Under the pieces are notes generated by a model, which was given only the letters and a program-made list of their open reading frames with translations, searched no databases and was not told the origin of the DNA. Shown here in pieces: positions 10,824 to 21,903 of a stretch of DNA of 64,000 bases; position 1 is the stretch's first letter, and each line of letters begins with the position of its first letter. This DNA comes from Hexactinellida sp. DTS-2022 (taxonomy: Eukaryota > Porifera > Hexactinellida): NCBI GenBank assembly GCA_028753945.1, contig JAPNXP010000002.1:2108001-2172000 (forward strand). The letters run 5' to 3'. Made by a program: the position numbers and the translations under genes.

Positions 10824-11762
10824 CAGTGGCGGATCCAAGGGGAGGGGGCATATGCTCCACCACTGCCCCCTTCCTCTATTGCCCAACGGCGGGATCTTAG
10901 TTCGGCGAGATACCAAAACATCAAATGCGTTAGGCTTTATTTGCCTTTTCCTTTAGGAATTACAGCAGAAGTTCGTTAGTACAAACACGGTAAATGAGAA
11001 TTTCGGAATAAGATAAACAAATTGCTTCACAAAATTATGTTTCTAGATTTGCTATTCAATGGGTAATACTTCTGTTATGGAGATCTCAAAAACTGAGATA
11101 TTAGACATCCAGAAGCTACTTATCTTTAGCTAGTTATGTTGCTATTGTATCGTGTTTAGTTAGTAACATCCGCACACAAGATTCGTGCCCACCCAGACCT
11201 GAAAGTTCAGTTTCGCATATGGCACCAATTAAATACCTTTTGTATAATTACAGATTGATCTAACTCCCTCACTATACATTATTCATACATGCCAACCGTA
11301 CAGGGATTCCCTGTACAGTACAGGGATTTTAACCATTTTGGCTGGACCGTACAGGGATTTTTAAATTTGTACAGGGTTTTTAGATAAAGAAAAATTATTG
11401 ATTGTGAGTCTATTAATACCTAACATGTCTACACCATGTAAAGATAGCATCTGTTCCTATTCGAGCATCAGGGATTCCCTGTACAGTCTATATAACTAAT
11501 GTTTTCACCTTTACAAGAAAGATTTTTGGGTGTGTATAGGGATTTTGGCCAATGTACAGGGGGAAATAGTTGCCTCGTACAGGGATATGTCTCAAATAGG
11601 TTGGCAGGTATGATTATTGTATTTACATATTTGAGATTTGATTATTTGAGATAAATAAGATTTTAGTATGTCGAATTTTAGTTAGGAATTTGAATATACA
11701 GATACAGCCCCCCTGAAATATTCTCTGCCCACCCCTCAGATTTGTTTCTCGAACCGCCTCTG
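10824..11762 (+). mobile_element. hAT element with CAGTGGCGGATCC end
   Basis: The left end CAGTGGCGGATCC at 10824 and right end GAACCGCCTCTG at 11762 are inverted repeats. The 8-bp flanks TCGTAGAT and ACGTAGAT differ only at the first base. The interior is non-coding and carries the 11284-11612 element. Confidence 0.75.
11284..11612. mobile_element. GTACAGGGATT element, copy A (6-bp duplication)
   Basis: The ends are CATACATGCCAACC and GGTTGGCAGGTATG, flanked by ATTATT on both sides (11278-11283, 11613-11618). The inside is dominated by repeats of GTACAGGGATT in both orientations. A sibling lies at 11843-12272. A 6-bp duplication is unusual and differs from the 8-bp hATs around it. Superfamily not assigned. 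Confidence 0.85.
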
Positions 11763-11842
11763 ACGTAGATATCAATGTACAAAGTTCTAAATTTGACTAG
11801 TCATTCATGCTAATTCATATATACGTACGAAGTGGGCTAGTT

Positions 11843-12272
11843 CATAACTGCCAACCGTACAGGGATTCCCTGAACAGTACAGGGATTTAAACATCTGTAA
11901 AGCATACAGGGATTTATTCCATTGGTATTGGGGTTTTAATTTACTAATTATGAGTTAAATAATGCCTAAAATATCTGTAGTGATGATAGTAAATTCTGCC
12001 ATGCATTCTGCAATGACCACATAAAGGCACAACTTGGTTTATTTATCTATTCAAACGTTTAGGGAATCCCTGTACAGTATATATTTAATTGCTTTACCTA
12101 TCCAAAGTAATAATTTTGATATGTCTTTCGTATTTCCCTGAATAATAATTCCCGGGACGAGCGAGCGTAGCGAGCGAGAAATCTTTGGGAGGTGTACACG
12201 GATTTTTGGCCAATGTACAGGGGAAAATCTGAGGCCTATGAGGGACATGACTCAAATAGGTTGGCAGGTATG
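11843..12272. mobile_element. GTACAGGGATT element, copy B (6-bp duplication)
   Basis: The ends are CATAACTGCCAACC and GGTTGGCAGGTATG, flanked by the perfect 6-bp duplication CTAGTT (11837-11842, 12273-12278). It has the same GTACAGGGATTCCCTG core as copy A, plus about 100 bp extra including a GAGCGAGCGTAGCGAGCGAG tract at about 12158-12178. Confidence 0.85.
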
Positions 12273-12559
12273 CTAGTTATGCTATTCAACTTGAATACAA
12301 TAAATTCTAAACACACCTTGAATTCTCTGAGCACCTCCACTGGGGGTGCTGACAGAGTTTCAGGAGGTGCCGTAGCACCCCCTAGCACCCCGCGCCGCCC
12401 CTGTATACAACAATATACCATCGAGATACCAAGTAATGCGAAATTTATATACAAGCGAGTTAATTAAACCAATTAATGAAGGTTCACTCGGAATCACCCC
12501 CAGAGTCAATGACAAAACAATAAAATTATAAGCCCTTGCATCAAATTGTGTGTAAAAAC
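12273..12559. other. hAT-like right end fragment and spacer
   Basis: A GC-rich stretch ending CGCGCCGCCCCTG at about 12403 resembles a hAT right end, without a partner that I can place. The rest is AT-rich with no gene. Confidence 0.35.
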
Positions 12560-12970
12560 TAGGGCTGAAACGAATATTCGAAATGTAACGAACGAACATT
12601 TTTTAAGCGAACAAATATTCGAATATTCGTTCGTTTGGATGACTAAGCATTAAATCAATTTTATGAGACAAAATACATTGGAAAATAGGTTTTGATAATG
12701 TGACAATGGTATATTAATAGTTACAAAATGTATTATACACAAGTTAACTCGTAATCAGCTAATTTAAGTAGGGATTGATATTTATATATCTCTAAGGTAT
12801 ACAAAAGTATTGTTGTTGTAGTCAAAGTAGTCAAGGAATAACTGTTCCAATCTAATATTCATCCAAACGAATATTCGTTTCGAAAAGAATATTCGTTTGC
12901 AAACGAACGAATATTCGTTCAATCATTTCGAACGAATATTCGAATATTCGGTATATTCGTTTCAGCCCTA
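12560..12970. mobile_element. hAT MITE with CGAATATTCG palindromes
   Basis: TAGGGCTGAAACGAATATTC and its complement ending TTTCAGCCCTA are the ends, with the perfect 8-bp duplication GTAAAAAC (12552-12559, 12971-12978). Both subterminal regions are packed with CGAATATTCG, itself a palindrome. The TAGGGCTG start is shared with the element at 53397, which uses a different subterminal palindrome. Confidence 0.9.
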
Positions 12971-13152
12971 GTAAAAACAGTAATCTCAAGAAATATGTAC
13001 GTACTTAAATTGCAACAGAGAGGTAGTACTCAAGGAAAGAAAATTACAATTAACATGGTAGCTAAAAAGTTGAGTGTAAGAGTTAGAAAATTAGCTAATA
13101 TTCAATAAGAAATAAGAAATAAAACAAGTTTATCAAGAGTTTGGAAACTGAC

Positions 13153-13296
13153 CTGAAAATATTTATTCACTAATATTGCAAGATTATCATCCTTTGTCTG
13201 CTCTACCATACCAAAGCCAAGTTTCATTTTTTCAACTTGACGGCCAAGTCCCTTGAAAGCAAGTTTAGCAGTGTTTTTATTCACACGAATACTCAT
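13153..13296 (-). CDS. First coding exon of a BAR-domain-like protein
   Basis: The minus strand has 48 codons from an ATG at 13296 to CAG at 13153, followed at once by a GTCAGT splice donor (phase 0). Just upstream, TTTACTTTTTCCAG/CAAAAATTGACTTGATATG looks like a 3' splice acceptor in a 5' UTR. The peptide is basic then amphipathic and contains KLGFGMVEQTKDDN, resembling the KLGKADETKDEQ segment near the start of amphiphysin/BIN N-BAR proteins, which bend membranes in endocytosis. No further exon was found within the window on this strand, so the next one probably lies beyond a long intron. The family call rests on one short motif and is an inference. The splice signals and intact frame favour a real host exon. 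Confidence 0.5.
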
Positions 13297-13534
13297 ATCA
13301 AGTCAATTTTTGCTGGAAAAAGTAAACTGAATTAAATAAGGAAACAATTTTGGGAGTATAATCAATCAACAAAGAGTAAATTGAAGGAAACAGGCGACAA
13401 ACCTTAATTTAATAAAAGAGTAATCCGTTATTATCATTACTATCTAATTGTCTAATTGTGTTTCATACACTACCCAAACCAAAGTATTAGAACAACAATT
13501 AGTATTAATATATTCAAGTTTCAAGCAGTATAAC
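13297..13534. other. 5' UTR exon edge and intron of the 13153-13296 gene
   Basis: Read on the minus strand, a polypyrimidine tract and AG end near 13316, leaving about 20 bases of untranslated leader before the ATG. The rest is AT-rich and unassigned. Confidence 0.35.
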
Positions 13535-13818
13535 ATGAATATTTGTTGTTGTTGTTTACACAAAATAGGTAAACAAATTAATGAAATTCAAAATCAACCT
13601 AGAAGTTAGCCTTCAACGGATATTATAGTAAACAAGTATGCTGAACACGAATTTCGCATCTATAAATTTCTAATATGAATATTTATTGTTGTTGTTGTTT
13701 ACAAAAATAGGTAAACAAATTGATTAAAAATAAAAATCAATCTATAAGTTAGCTTTCAACAGGTATAATAGGTAAACTAGTGTGGTGAACACGAAATTCG
13801 CATTTATAAATTAATAAT
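13535..13818. repeat. Two tandem copies of a ~140-bp repeat
   Basis: 13535-13674 and 13675-13818 are about 80% alike (TGTTGTTGTTTACA...AATAGGTAAACAAATT...TGAACACGAAWTTCGCAT). A reversed fragment with AAATGCGAAATTCGGA and TTGTTTACCTATAATA occurs at about 54850-54925, so this is a dispersed repeat. Confidence 0.7.
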
Positions 13819-14404
13819 ATGAAAAACAAGTTAAAACTAAGGAAATTTTCTAAAGGGATGTATATAACTCCCTTTCTGCCATTTTCCATGGTTGACAGGG
13901 TGAGGAGTAAGGCTGCATAGCGGCCGTTAACTTGAGGTGTGTAAACCGATCCGTCGCAAAGCGACCGAGACCGAAGGGCTCGTTAATATATAATTTCTGA
14001 TGATTATGAGGCAATTAAAATATACAAATTCTGATTACAAATTTGAATTCCATAAGGTCGAATTACTCTGGGTCATTAATATCAAAAGAATATTATCATT
14101 TTCTACTGAAATAAAGACACATTCCCATTTGTGGCACGAAGCAGAAACTTATGCCACTTAATTGAAACTAGCGAGCTTCGCTTGCTAGGTTGCTTCGCGG
14201 CAGTACAAAAGGTCGGCACAGTTAATTAAAAACTTAACAACGTTAATTGTTAATCCATTAATTCGATAATTCGTGAAAAATGTAACGCAAGTTAACGATA
14301 GATCGTTAACGTAAATCTACATTATATAAACAACAACAAAACATCAATCTTTTTTGCTCTAAAACACATGAAAGTGCTAAAAGTATAAAATGATCCTTTG
14401 TTGG
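13819..14404. other. Tc1-like MITE fragment, Helitron tip and hAT end
   Basis: About 13985-14165 is similar to the Tc1-like MITE at 34128 (ATTCTGATTACAAATTTGAATTCCA, GGCACGAAGCAGAAACTTATGCCAC). It is cut at 14168 by a 36-bp minus-strand Helitron 3' tip (CTAGCGAGCTTCGC, 14168-14203). A CGTTAATTGTTAATCC array follows to about 14330. No gene. Confidence 0.5.
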
Positions 14405-15146
14405 CAGTGGCAGCGCTACGGGGGGGCAAGGGGGGCTCGAGTCCCCCCTATGAGCCCCCCCCCAGAGCCGCAATAGAATATCATCCTCATAAGGATATTA
14501 AAACCTCTGTACGAGGTTGTAATATTATAGTAATTACATTTATTTTGTCCCTGTACCTTTGAATTAGAATGAATATTTGAAAAATGAAAGCATATACATA
14601 GCAATTGGAATTCATTTGTTTTCATTTCGTAATCACTAATTCACTATCTAAGTTTTATAATTCATTAAAAAATGGCAAATAATTTTTATTTATTCTAATT
14701 TTGAAATTTTCAAGTATTCCTAAATGCATTCACCTCTGTACCAATCGACAATTCCATTTTCTGCTGTAGCTCCTTTATTACTATACATTTGATGGATTTC
14801 TAAAACTATATACTATACGTAGTCTTGTAATGGAGCATTAAAAAATATTGATTAATTGTGCCCAGGCTTTCATCCAGGAAGAATTTACCGCGCTCCTAGA
14901 TTTAGTTAGAGCTCGTTCAATTTTCATATTGTACGCCTTGATTACTCATCTTGTATTAAGTCTATGGGAGCAACTCTCGATATTGTAAGCCTAGAATCGA
15001 TTTTTGTACGCCTAGATAAAAATCCTGCCAAATCACGCGCCTTTAGGCGCGCCTAGCACGCCTGGATAACACCCTGATTGTGCCCCTCCTGAAATCTCCC
15101 TGCCCTCCTGAGCCCCCTCTGATTGAAAATCCTGGCGCCGCCACTG
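14405..15146 (-). mobile_element. hAT non-autonomous element, CAGTGGCGGCGC family, copy 1
   Basis: The ends are CAGTGGCAGCGCTACG and GGCGCCGCCACTG, with the perfect 8-bp duplication TTTGTTGG (14397-14404, 15147-15154). It aligns in reverse with 39438-40338, including the TAATGCTCCATTACAAGACTAC segment. Poly-G/C tracts lie just inside the left end. The short frame at its left end is not a gene. Confidence 0.9.
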
Positions 15147-15185
15147 TTTGTTGGGTCTAAATCTTCTGCTAGCACAACTTTGATA

Positions 15186-15368
15186 TAGTCGACTCCGCTT
15201 AATCGAGACACCTCGGGAACAGATTTTTTAACCCGATTAAGCGGAGAGAACATTTAACGGAAAATATTTTAAGTCAAACTGTAATTCGTGCTATAAATTA
15301 TGTGAAATTTTGATCCCATTAAGCTGTTAAATCTATCAACCGGAGGCTCTATTAGGCCGAGTCGGCTG
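15186..15368. mobile_element. pogo-like MITE, CCGCTTAAT family, copy 1
   Basis: TAGTCGACTCCGCTTAAT at 15186 faces TATTAGGCCGAGTCGGCTG ending at 15368, with TA on both sides. It resembles 48699-48889 in size and ends. Non-coding. Confidence 0.7.
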
Positions 15369-15707
15369 TATACCAGTGAACGACAAACTAAAATTTTGAT
15401 GATGACTAATTAAGCTGCCACCTCACTTTTTTGGTAGCTGAAGAATTAACAACAGCCGGTTTAACAAACCACGGATGGCTTAACAAACTACTGATGCCAT
15501 AAAACAACACAAATATTAATAACAAACAATGTCCAATAAAGAGGGCCTTTAAGGGACTTGTGACGGAAGTTAGACAATGTACCCGAAGTTAATTAGTCCG
15601 TAAATGATGTTTAAAGTTACCTTAAAAGTTAAATAGTTAATGAAAAATTAAACTTCGATAATTAACGAAAACGGATTAACGGTTTAGTGCCCAGCTTTGG
15701 GAAGAAC
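15369..15707 (-). mobile_element. hAT-like remnant (CTAAACCGTTAATC end)
   Basis: Read in reverse it starts CAAAGCTGGGCACTAAACCG at about 15700 and continues with GTTAATCC/CGTTAATTA repeats. It then matches the 9430-9510 segment (GTTAAACCGGCTG, reversed). The far end is not clear. Non-coding. Confidence 0.5.
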
Positions 15708-16108
15708 GCAACTACACACCAACCGCTTGGCGGTTGGTGTGTTGTTGATGTACTTATAACCTTGATCACAAAGCGTAAATAGGCCTAAATAGTATAATTG
15801 AACAATGTTAAATATTAGTGATATGTCATCCCAGCGACAATGAGTAAGCATATGGAAATATGGTGTGCTCAACGTGCCCACATCATTAATGTGCATGTTC
15901 AATTAAATTTTCTGATTTTTATCTCTTAGAGGGCGCGAATTATTTCGATTAAGTGACTTTTCATGCTTCTCAAAAGGCGACAAAGACGTAAACCTAAACT
16001 TGTTGTCGGGTGCCAAAGGTTGCCCCTATATGCAAAGAACAGATTTGGAAATCCCCAATTTCTTCAATCAACTCGGAACATACAAATAAATATATACACA
16101 TATATATA
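15708..16108 (-). mobile_element. Helitron fragment, both ends missing
   Basis: Read in reverse it matches the Helitron at 28802-29309, including the CCAACCGC/GCGGTTGG hairpin (here with loop TTG at about 15718-15738), the TTTACG/TAGGCC segment and the GGCACCCGACAAC segment. It lacks the CTAG tip and the TCTATACTATT start. Confidence 0.75.
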
Positions 16109-18212
16109 CTTGACCTCTGCGCTGGGCAGGTAAATAAAAGCGGGTTGCGGAACACGCAACCTGCTGGTTCATGCGGGTCAAAGAATCATAATAGTGGGTC
16201 ACGGATTCTTCTTGCGGGGCGGGTTAGAGATTCTTCCTGTGGGTTGGTCCGGGTCAGCGCGGATTAGCACCAGTGTTCTCGCTAAGTCTCATTTGGGGGG
16301 CGCAGTGCCCCCTCCCCCCCTATTGTAACAATGTGCCCTCTATAGTGACTAAACATACTTAATTAATCCATATGTAAATCGAAATGTGAATCTCACATGG
16401 AAAACCCTGCTGGATTCGGTTAACAGATTAACCGACTCTAATGCCGGTTAACGGTTACGGAAATTATTAATCAGTTAAGCAACTAGCTTGCTTATCGTAC
16501 TTAAGTTCGATTTTAATAATGTATGAACTGAAATCTTAGTGAACACGAATCTTAGTGAATACAACTTAGTCAAAACTTAGTACCTAAGTCTGAAGTTCGA
16601 AATTAACTTCTTAGTGAATACGGCCACATATTTTTTGTTGCGAGTAAATTTTTCGTCTAAAAGCAATTTTCGGTTGCGTAATTAAAGTGAACTTTTTTGT
16701 TCATGATTAGTATCTTTAAGTTGCTTATAGGGAACATATCTACACCTTGCACTTTGGAACAGAAATAGGTTGCTAATAAATTAATATTGCTATTAAGCGC
16801 GCATTTTATCATGTTTATAAAAATTTAATATCAATTTTCATGAGTGAATAAATTATTAATAACGGATTTAATAAAAACTAAATACTTCATTTGCAGCTAT
16901 CTTAACTTATAGGTCAATAATAGTTATGCTACCAAAATGCCTTTTTCCACTAAATGTCATTTAAGTTAAAGCAGCTGTATTTCAAGCTCGCAATTCTGAA
17001 AACTGACCTGAAGTCATTAAAAATGGCAAAATGTGCAGTTCTGAATTTTCCTCAAAAGAAGTTTGTTACAAACTTCCTCAGCACTTGATTCCACAAATTT
17101 TCACGAACTAATTTAACTTCACTATGTATAAACAATTAATATTTCCTAAATATTATTGTCTTGTCCACTTCGTTTTTACATCACTTAACTCATGCTTCAT
17201 TAGTGTTTATTGGTAACATATACTACTTTGATAAAGGAATAGACTGCCAGCTCGGTACTTGAACTTGGATCCATTGTGTACTTATATTGATTTTCGTCAT
17301 CCACTAATGCTAGACACAAGAAATGTTTTATCGTAAATGAAGTCATATTTGGGAGTCCATTGGTCATATTGCATTATTTCATATCTTTGTGTAATGTGAG
17401 TTTTGCGCCTTTAACATCTTTTCCATATATGGTAATAATCCCAAATTATCGACTTCAGTAAGAGTTAGACATAAAATATGGTTATTGTCGAATAGGAAGT
17501 ATATGTAACAGTGTGTGTGCTTGAAAAAAAATGGGGAAATTGACATTTAAAACACACAGAACCCCAATTTTTATTTATTCGCCAAGCACTGCAGAAGGAC
17601 CATATCTAACGTTTGCACATGGTTTTGAGTCACTTCCATGAGCATTTTCAGTGTTCTGAGGAATTTTGTACTACGGACCATTGGTTTCACCTCTTCGAAT
17701 GATTCTTAGTACTGTAGTCCCCAATATTGGTAAGATTGGTGTTAACATAAACACTATCCAAGTTATCTCTAACTAAAATAATCAACAATGACAAAAACTA
17801 TTTCAAAAGGGAAATTTTGAAACTTTATGGCATATCAATGCATTCGAGTAAAATTTTCTTGCCCATTTAGTTTCTCAGATACCCGATCAGGTAGAATCAA
17901 AACTTACGTGTCCAAAATACTCGCAATATCCGACTTCCAATCTGTCCACAATGCATTTTGTTACCTTAACACGCACCCTTTTCAAATTGACCATACATGG
18001 GCATAAAAATGTGCCTATTTTTAATGATGTAGTATATTTCTTTCTCCTGAACTATAAACTCAAGAGCTTAGCAACTTTCTAATCACATCTATATCCCATT
18101 TGGAAGAACAAATGAGCCCATTATGCTAATGGTTGCAATCCTATAAATTCACTAGTCGATATATGGTAGTGTCATTTCAGCGATGTGACCATAAACCTTG
18201 AAAATAAATAAT
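16109..18212. other. Unassigned AT-rich DNA with repeat fragments
   Basis: A GACCTCTGCGCTGGGCAGG segment (16113) recurs near 30795. A poly-G hAT-like tip lies at about 16270-16320. AATCTTAGTGAATAC repeats (16500-16620) recur at 20345-20395. 17950-18150 is diverged from but alignable with 23500-23680 (ACGCACCSTTTTC...CTAATCACAT). No gene. Confidence 0.4.
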
Positions 18213-18365
18213 AAGCTAGAGCATGAACTACTATAGATAAGGACTGGAAACGACAATAAAAAATGGACCATGGATGAACTAGAAGTGCATTCGATATGTT
18301 TGCCTATTACAATTGGTAATGAACTTTACACATGAATTATGTTGTTTTTACCTGGATTTGACTCT
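18213..18365. repeat. Left arm of a 2.5-kb inverted repeat
   Basis: The stretch including ATGAACTACTATAGATAAGG and GAACTAGAAGTGCATTCGAT is about 90% identical to the reverse complement of 20620-20765. The two arms bracket the decayed P-like transposase at 18600-19510, so they may be subterminal inverted repeats of that element. Confidence 0.7.
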
Positions 18366-18599
18366 GTAAACTAAGTATGTAATATTGTCATATATTTGAC
18401 ATCCATTCATTGTAGAAATAAGTTATCCATTAACATACAAGCAATATTATAAGTACTCAAATAACAAAATGTGAAATGAAAACAGAATTACTATGCACAG
18501 TATTTGTTATTAAATAATTGATTTCAATTTTCTTCCGGATATCTTTAGGTAATGTGCATTTAGTGGATATTAGTACTAAATATCCTCCGAACTCTACAA

Positions 18600-19509
18600 C
18601 TATGAGAGATATTCCTTTAAGCAAGATTTATCAACGAATACGTTTTGAGCTAGTCGAATTCGCACTTTTCTAGAAGGCGGGGGATATGATTGTTTTTTAA
18701 AGCTTGATTTTAATCAAACTTGATTGATATCTCCAACAAAACCACAATTGATTCAGTTTCAATATCTGAAGGCCATTTAATAGAACCACGATCAATATAT
18801 ACATATCTTACAAGGTCATATTTCGTAGCCTCTGTAATCTCAATATCCTTGTTTCAGTAAGTAGTTGATCTTTGAATACAATGATGGCAGTTAGTGGTTT
18901 CAAGATAATAAGAGCAACCACAACAGATTGGAGAACATGAATGTCGAGGTCGATAGAGCTTAGATCATGAATAACTTCAATATCCTGGTCGCAAGAAAAT
19001 GAATTATTTCCATCTGTTGTTGAAGAAAGTGTGGATAAATTGATTAAGAAAAATTATAGGTTTAAGCAGAACTGAGGAGTAGATGGATTTGTCAAATCCA
19101 TAACTGGGTTTAGGCCAAATTGACTCTTTAATACTATAGATTAGGTCATGTGATATTAAGCATCGCTCATCATTCAATATAAATCCCAAATAGGTGCTCT
19201 ATTGGGTAATGGGTATTCTGGAGTTATAGCTAAGAACATTCTCATAACCACAATTAGAGTGAGCTGTGAATTGGTTAATGGCAGAGCAATACAAGATTGG
19301 GAAAAACTATAACTTTTGAAATTTTGTGCGCTAAGTTTATCATCCTTTCCAATTGTTGAACTCCATCGCTCAAGCAATTTACAAACTAATTCAAGAACGC
19401 TATGATGTCTAGAATACTCTTCATTCAAACCCACATGTTTAAGAGGAGTATTTATCGTTGAATCGCCAAGTGCTAGATAAATTTCAGAACTAAACTTGTG
19501 GACCAACAT
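18600..19509 (-). pseudogene. Decayed P-element-like transposase (C-terminal part)
   Basis: The minus strand at 19509-19174 encodes LLERWSS...KLSAQNF, then SCIALPL. These match the WLDSWKLLPTSRGKLTPQTF...TCIALPLLVQRL region of the copy at 62660-64000. A CLKEYLS segment near 18620 matches its SLKEYLK. Frames are broken throughout. Only the C-terminal half is recognisable, so it is a dead P-superfamily copy. Confidence 0.55.
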
Positions 19510-20619
19510 ACATTACTGAGGTAGTGAGCTTACTTTATAGTAGAAAGTCGTTCTTCTTTGTACAATAATCGAATATCATTAAACTTAGCTTCATTCAGTT
19601 TAGTAGTCAAATGAGTGAAGGATAGAGTAACGTAACATCAATGATTCAATGTCCAAGTTTAGCCAATTGTTTCTTATCAACTTTATTGTGTCCAAATCAA
19701 ACAATATATAGAGCTCTCTCTGGACAAGTTGGGTGTGGAACTTGAGTAAGTAATGTATTCTTCCGCTCTAAGGTTGTGGATACAAATAATATCTTGTATT
19801 CTTGGAGATATCAGTCCATGGAGAGCTCTACTCCATTTGGCTTTGATATCACGTGAAACTTCGGCAATCTGAAAACCGTGGTACTAAGGTAACCTCTGTA
19901 ATTTGTCTTCCAAATACAGAACGTGTGCTAAGTATAACAACGCGTTTGACTCATATAAACTAGTTAATCCCTCAGTGTATTATACAGCATTTGTAAATAC
20001 GCTCCTTATACTAGTTGGTCCAATTTTAATACGCCTAAATCACAAATAATTATTACTTATAGGAGAGGATTCCAAATTTTCGTGCTCCTAAATTTATATT
20101 CTCCAAAAATCATGCTCCAAAAGGAGCGCCTCGCGCTCCCCGAAAAATCCTTAAAATCCATTAAATTAACCTTGTGAAATTATTACACACTGACGCTTTT
20201 CTTCCTAATGAGACCCTATGATGTTCACCCCCATCCTGTTTTTATAACCGATGCCCTTGTCAATATTATCCTTCAGACTTAGGTATGTCTTGGTCGTGCA
20301 CCACCAAATTTTCGGCTATCAGGGGGTTCACGAGTTAAGATCGAACTTAAATCTTAGTGAATACCGATCTTAGTGAATACGACTTAAGGTCAACTTCAGA
20401 CTTAATTAATATAGAAAAAGTAAAGAAATAAGGAGTAAATGCATAAAAGGATTGGGTAACAATTATCGCTTACAAAATCCCGTACAAAATTTACATTCAT
20501 ACACATAATACAAAAACAAATATATATACTCAAATATAGTTTCAAAATTTATGGGTCATTAATAATACCTTAATTCTAGACACTTAAAATGCATTTCCAG
20601 TCCATTTTTAGTGTCGAAT
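19510..20619. other. Unassigned, probably interior of the P-like element
   Basis: No clear motif. A small GGAGCGCCTCGCGCTCC palindrome lies at about 20119-20136, and TTAGTGAATAC repeats lie at about 20345-20395. Confidence 0.35.
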
Positions 20620-20765
20620 CCAGCTAAAAACAACATAATTCATGTGTAAAGTTCATAACCTATTGTAATAGGCAAAAATATCGAATGCACTTCTAGTTCG
20701 TCCATGGTCCAATTTTTTATAGTCATTTCCAGTCCTTATCTATAGTAGTTCATGGCTAGAGCTTA
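20620..20765. repeat. Right arm of the 2.5-kb inverted repeat
   Basis: Reverse-complement partner of 18213-18365. Beyond the arm, GAGCTTAGTTCTAACTT (20768) recurs at about 23788, so part of this belongs to a wider dispersed repeat. No gene from here to 20963. Confidence 0.7.
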
Positions 20766-21413
20766 GTTCTAACTTCCCAGTAATATCTATAACACATTTC
20801 AAGTTAGAAGGTAAGTTTAATGGTATAAAACAATTTTCCACATGATTGCGTTCCCTCAATAGCATTTATAACAGAATATTGCAATTGACCAGAAGCAGTA
20901 AACTCTGTTGAAAGGTGGAGGCGACATCAGAGTAGTTGAAGGTTTGAAAATTTTATCACACAATCTATACTATTAAAACACAAGCCTGGGTGTATATGTG
21001 TATATACAGTACCCGGACACAAGTATTCGACCACATAACATTTTCCCTTTGAAAATAGTACTATAGTACGCCAAATAATATTGTTCAATGTATTAAAACT
21101 TTAAATTACTTATATAGAGCTCAGCTCTAGTAGAGTTCAGTTTTTCATTATGTGTATTCAGGCACTGAGAAAGGTCAGTTTTTTTCCAGAGTTTGAAATT
21201 GACCTTTAGAAAGTAAGCGGGGGCTTTTAGTATGGGAAAAAATCTGAACTCTACAAAGCTCAGGTCTATATAAGGATTCTCTTAAAACTTTATGACATAT
21301 TGCTATTTAGAATCTAGATTCGTGTTCTGCGCATTCTAATTACCCATTGTAGATGCTTTCAAATTGATTACACATTAATCCGGTTGATAATTATCATCAA
21401 ATGGCCACATGTG

Positions 21414-21694
21414 CAGGGCCGTGCCACTAATACAAACTGACCAGTTCAAACCTGGGCAGAATTTTTCCAGACCAGGTTCGCACTAACTTGCTGAGTTTTA
21501 AAACAAATAATATGATAATATTTAAAGTTTAAACTAAAATAATTTCCTAGCGAAAACTAAAATAAAGGAAACCATGATATCAAGAGTTTAAGAATTTAAT
21601 AATGATAGAAGAATTTTTTGACAATGGGTGCAATGATGCTTACACTCTAGTTAGGTTTGACCTGGTCAGGTAACAATAGGCTCGCACGGCCCTG
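21414..21694. mobile_element. CAGGGCCGTGCC element with 6-bp duplication
   Basis: The ends are CAGGGCCGTGCC and GGCTCGCACGGCCCTG, flanked by CATGTG on both sides (21408-21413, 21695-21700). An inner CAGTTCAAACCTGG is mirrored by TTGACCTGGTCAGG. The ends are hAT-like, but only 6 bp are duplicated. Non-coding. Confidence 0.8.
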
Positions 21695-21798
21695 CATGTG
21701 CCACCTGTTCCCATCTCTCCATAGTGCAGTGCTGCCAACCCTCCCGCTTTTTGATGTTTCCTCCCGCTCTCCCGCCTCCCCTCTCAAACCTCCCGCTT

Positions 21799-21836
21799 TT
21801 TGGATGATTGTATATGTAAATATACAATCATCCAAA
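21799..21836. repeat. 38-bp perfect hairpin
   Basis: TTTGGATGATTGTATAT, a 4-base loop GTAA, then its perfect reverse complement. CATCCAAAGGTGTG is then duplicated directly downstream. It sits near the 3' end of the Helitron, where the family normally has another hairpin. Confidence 0.9.
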
Positions 21837-21903
21837 GGTGTGTCATCCAAAGGTGTGCGGTTGTGATCTGCCGCGAAGCAACCTAGCAAGCGAAGCGCGC
21901 TAG

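Larger units (their letters stand above)
20964..21903 (+). mobile_element. Non-autonomous Helitron with hAT insertion
   Basis: It starts TCTATACTATTAAAACACAAG after an A and ends AAGCGCGCTAG before a T, the A|T target and CTAG terminus expected of Helitrons. A hAT-like element (21414-21694) and a CTGCCAACCCTCCCGC fragment are inserted inside. The usual CCAACCGCGAAGCGGTTGG hairpin is replaced here by another hairpin (21799-21836). No Rep/helicase gene. Confidence 0.85.

Noticed and set aside
21647-21889. Overlapping frames on both strands
   Set aside because: They cross a hAT-like element, a truncated MITE and a hairpin in a Helitron.
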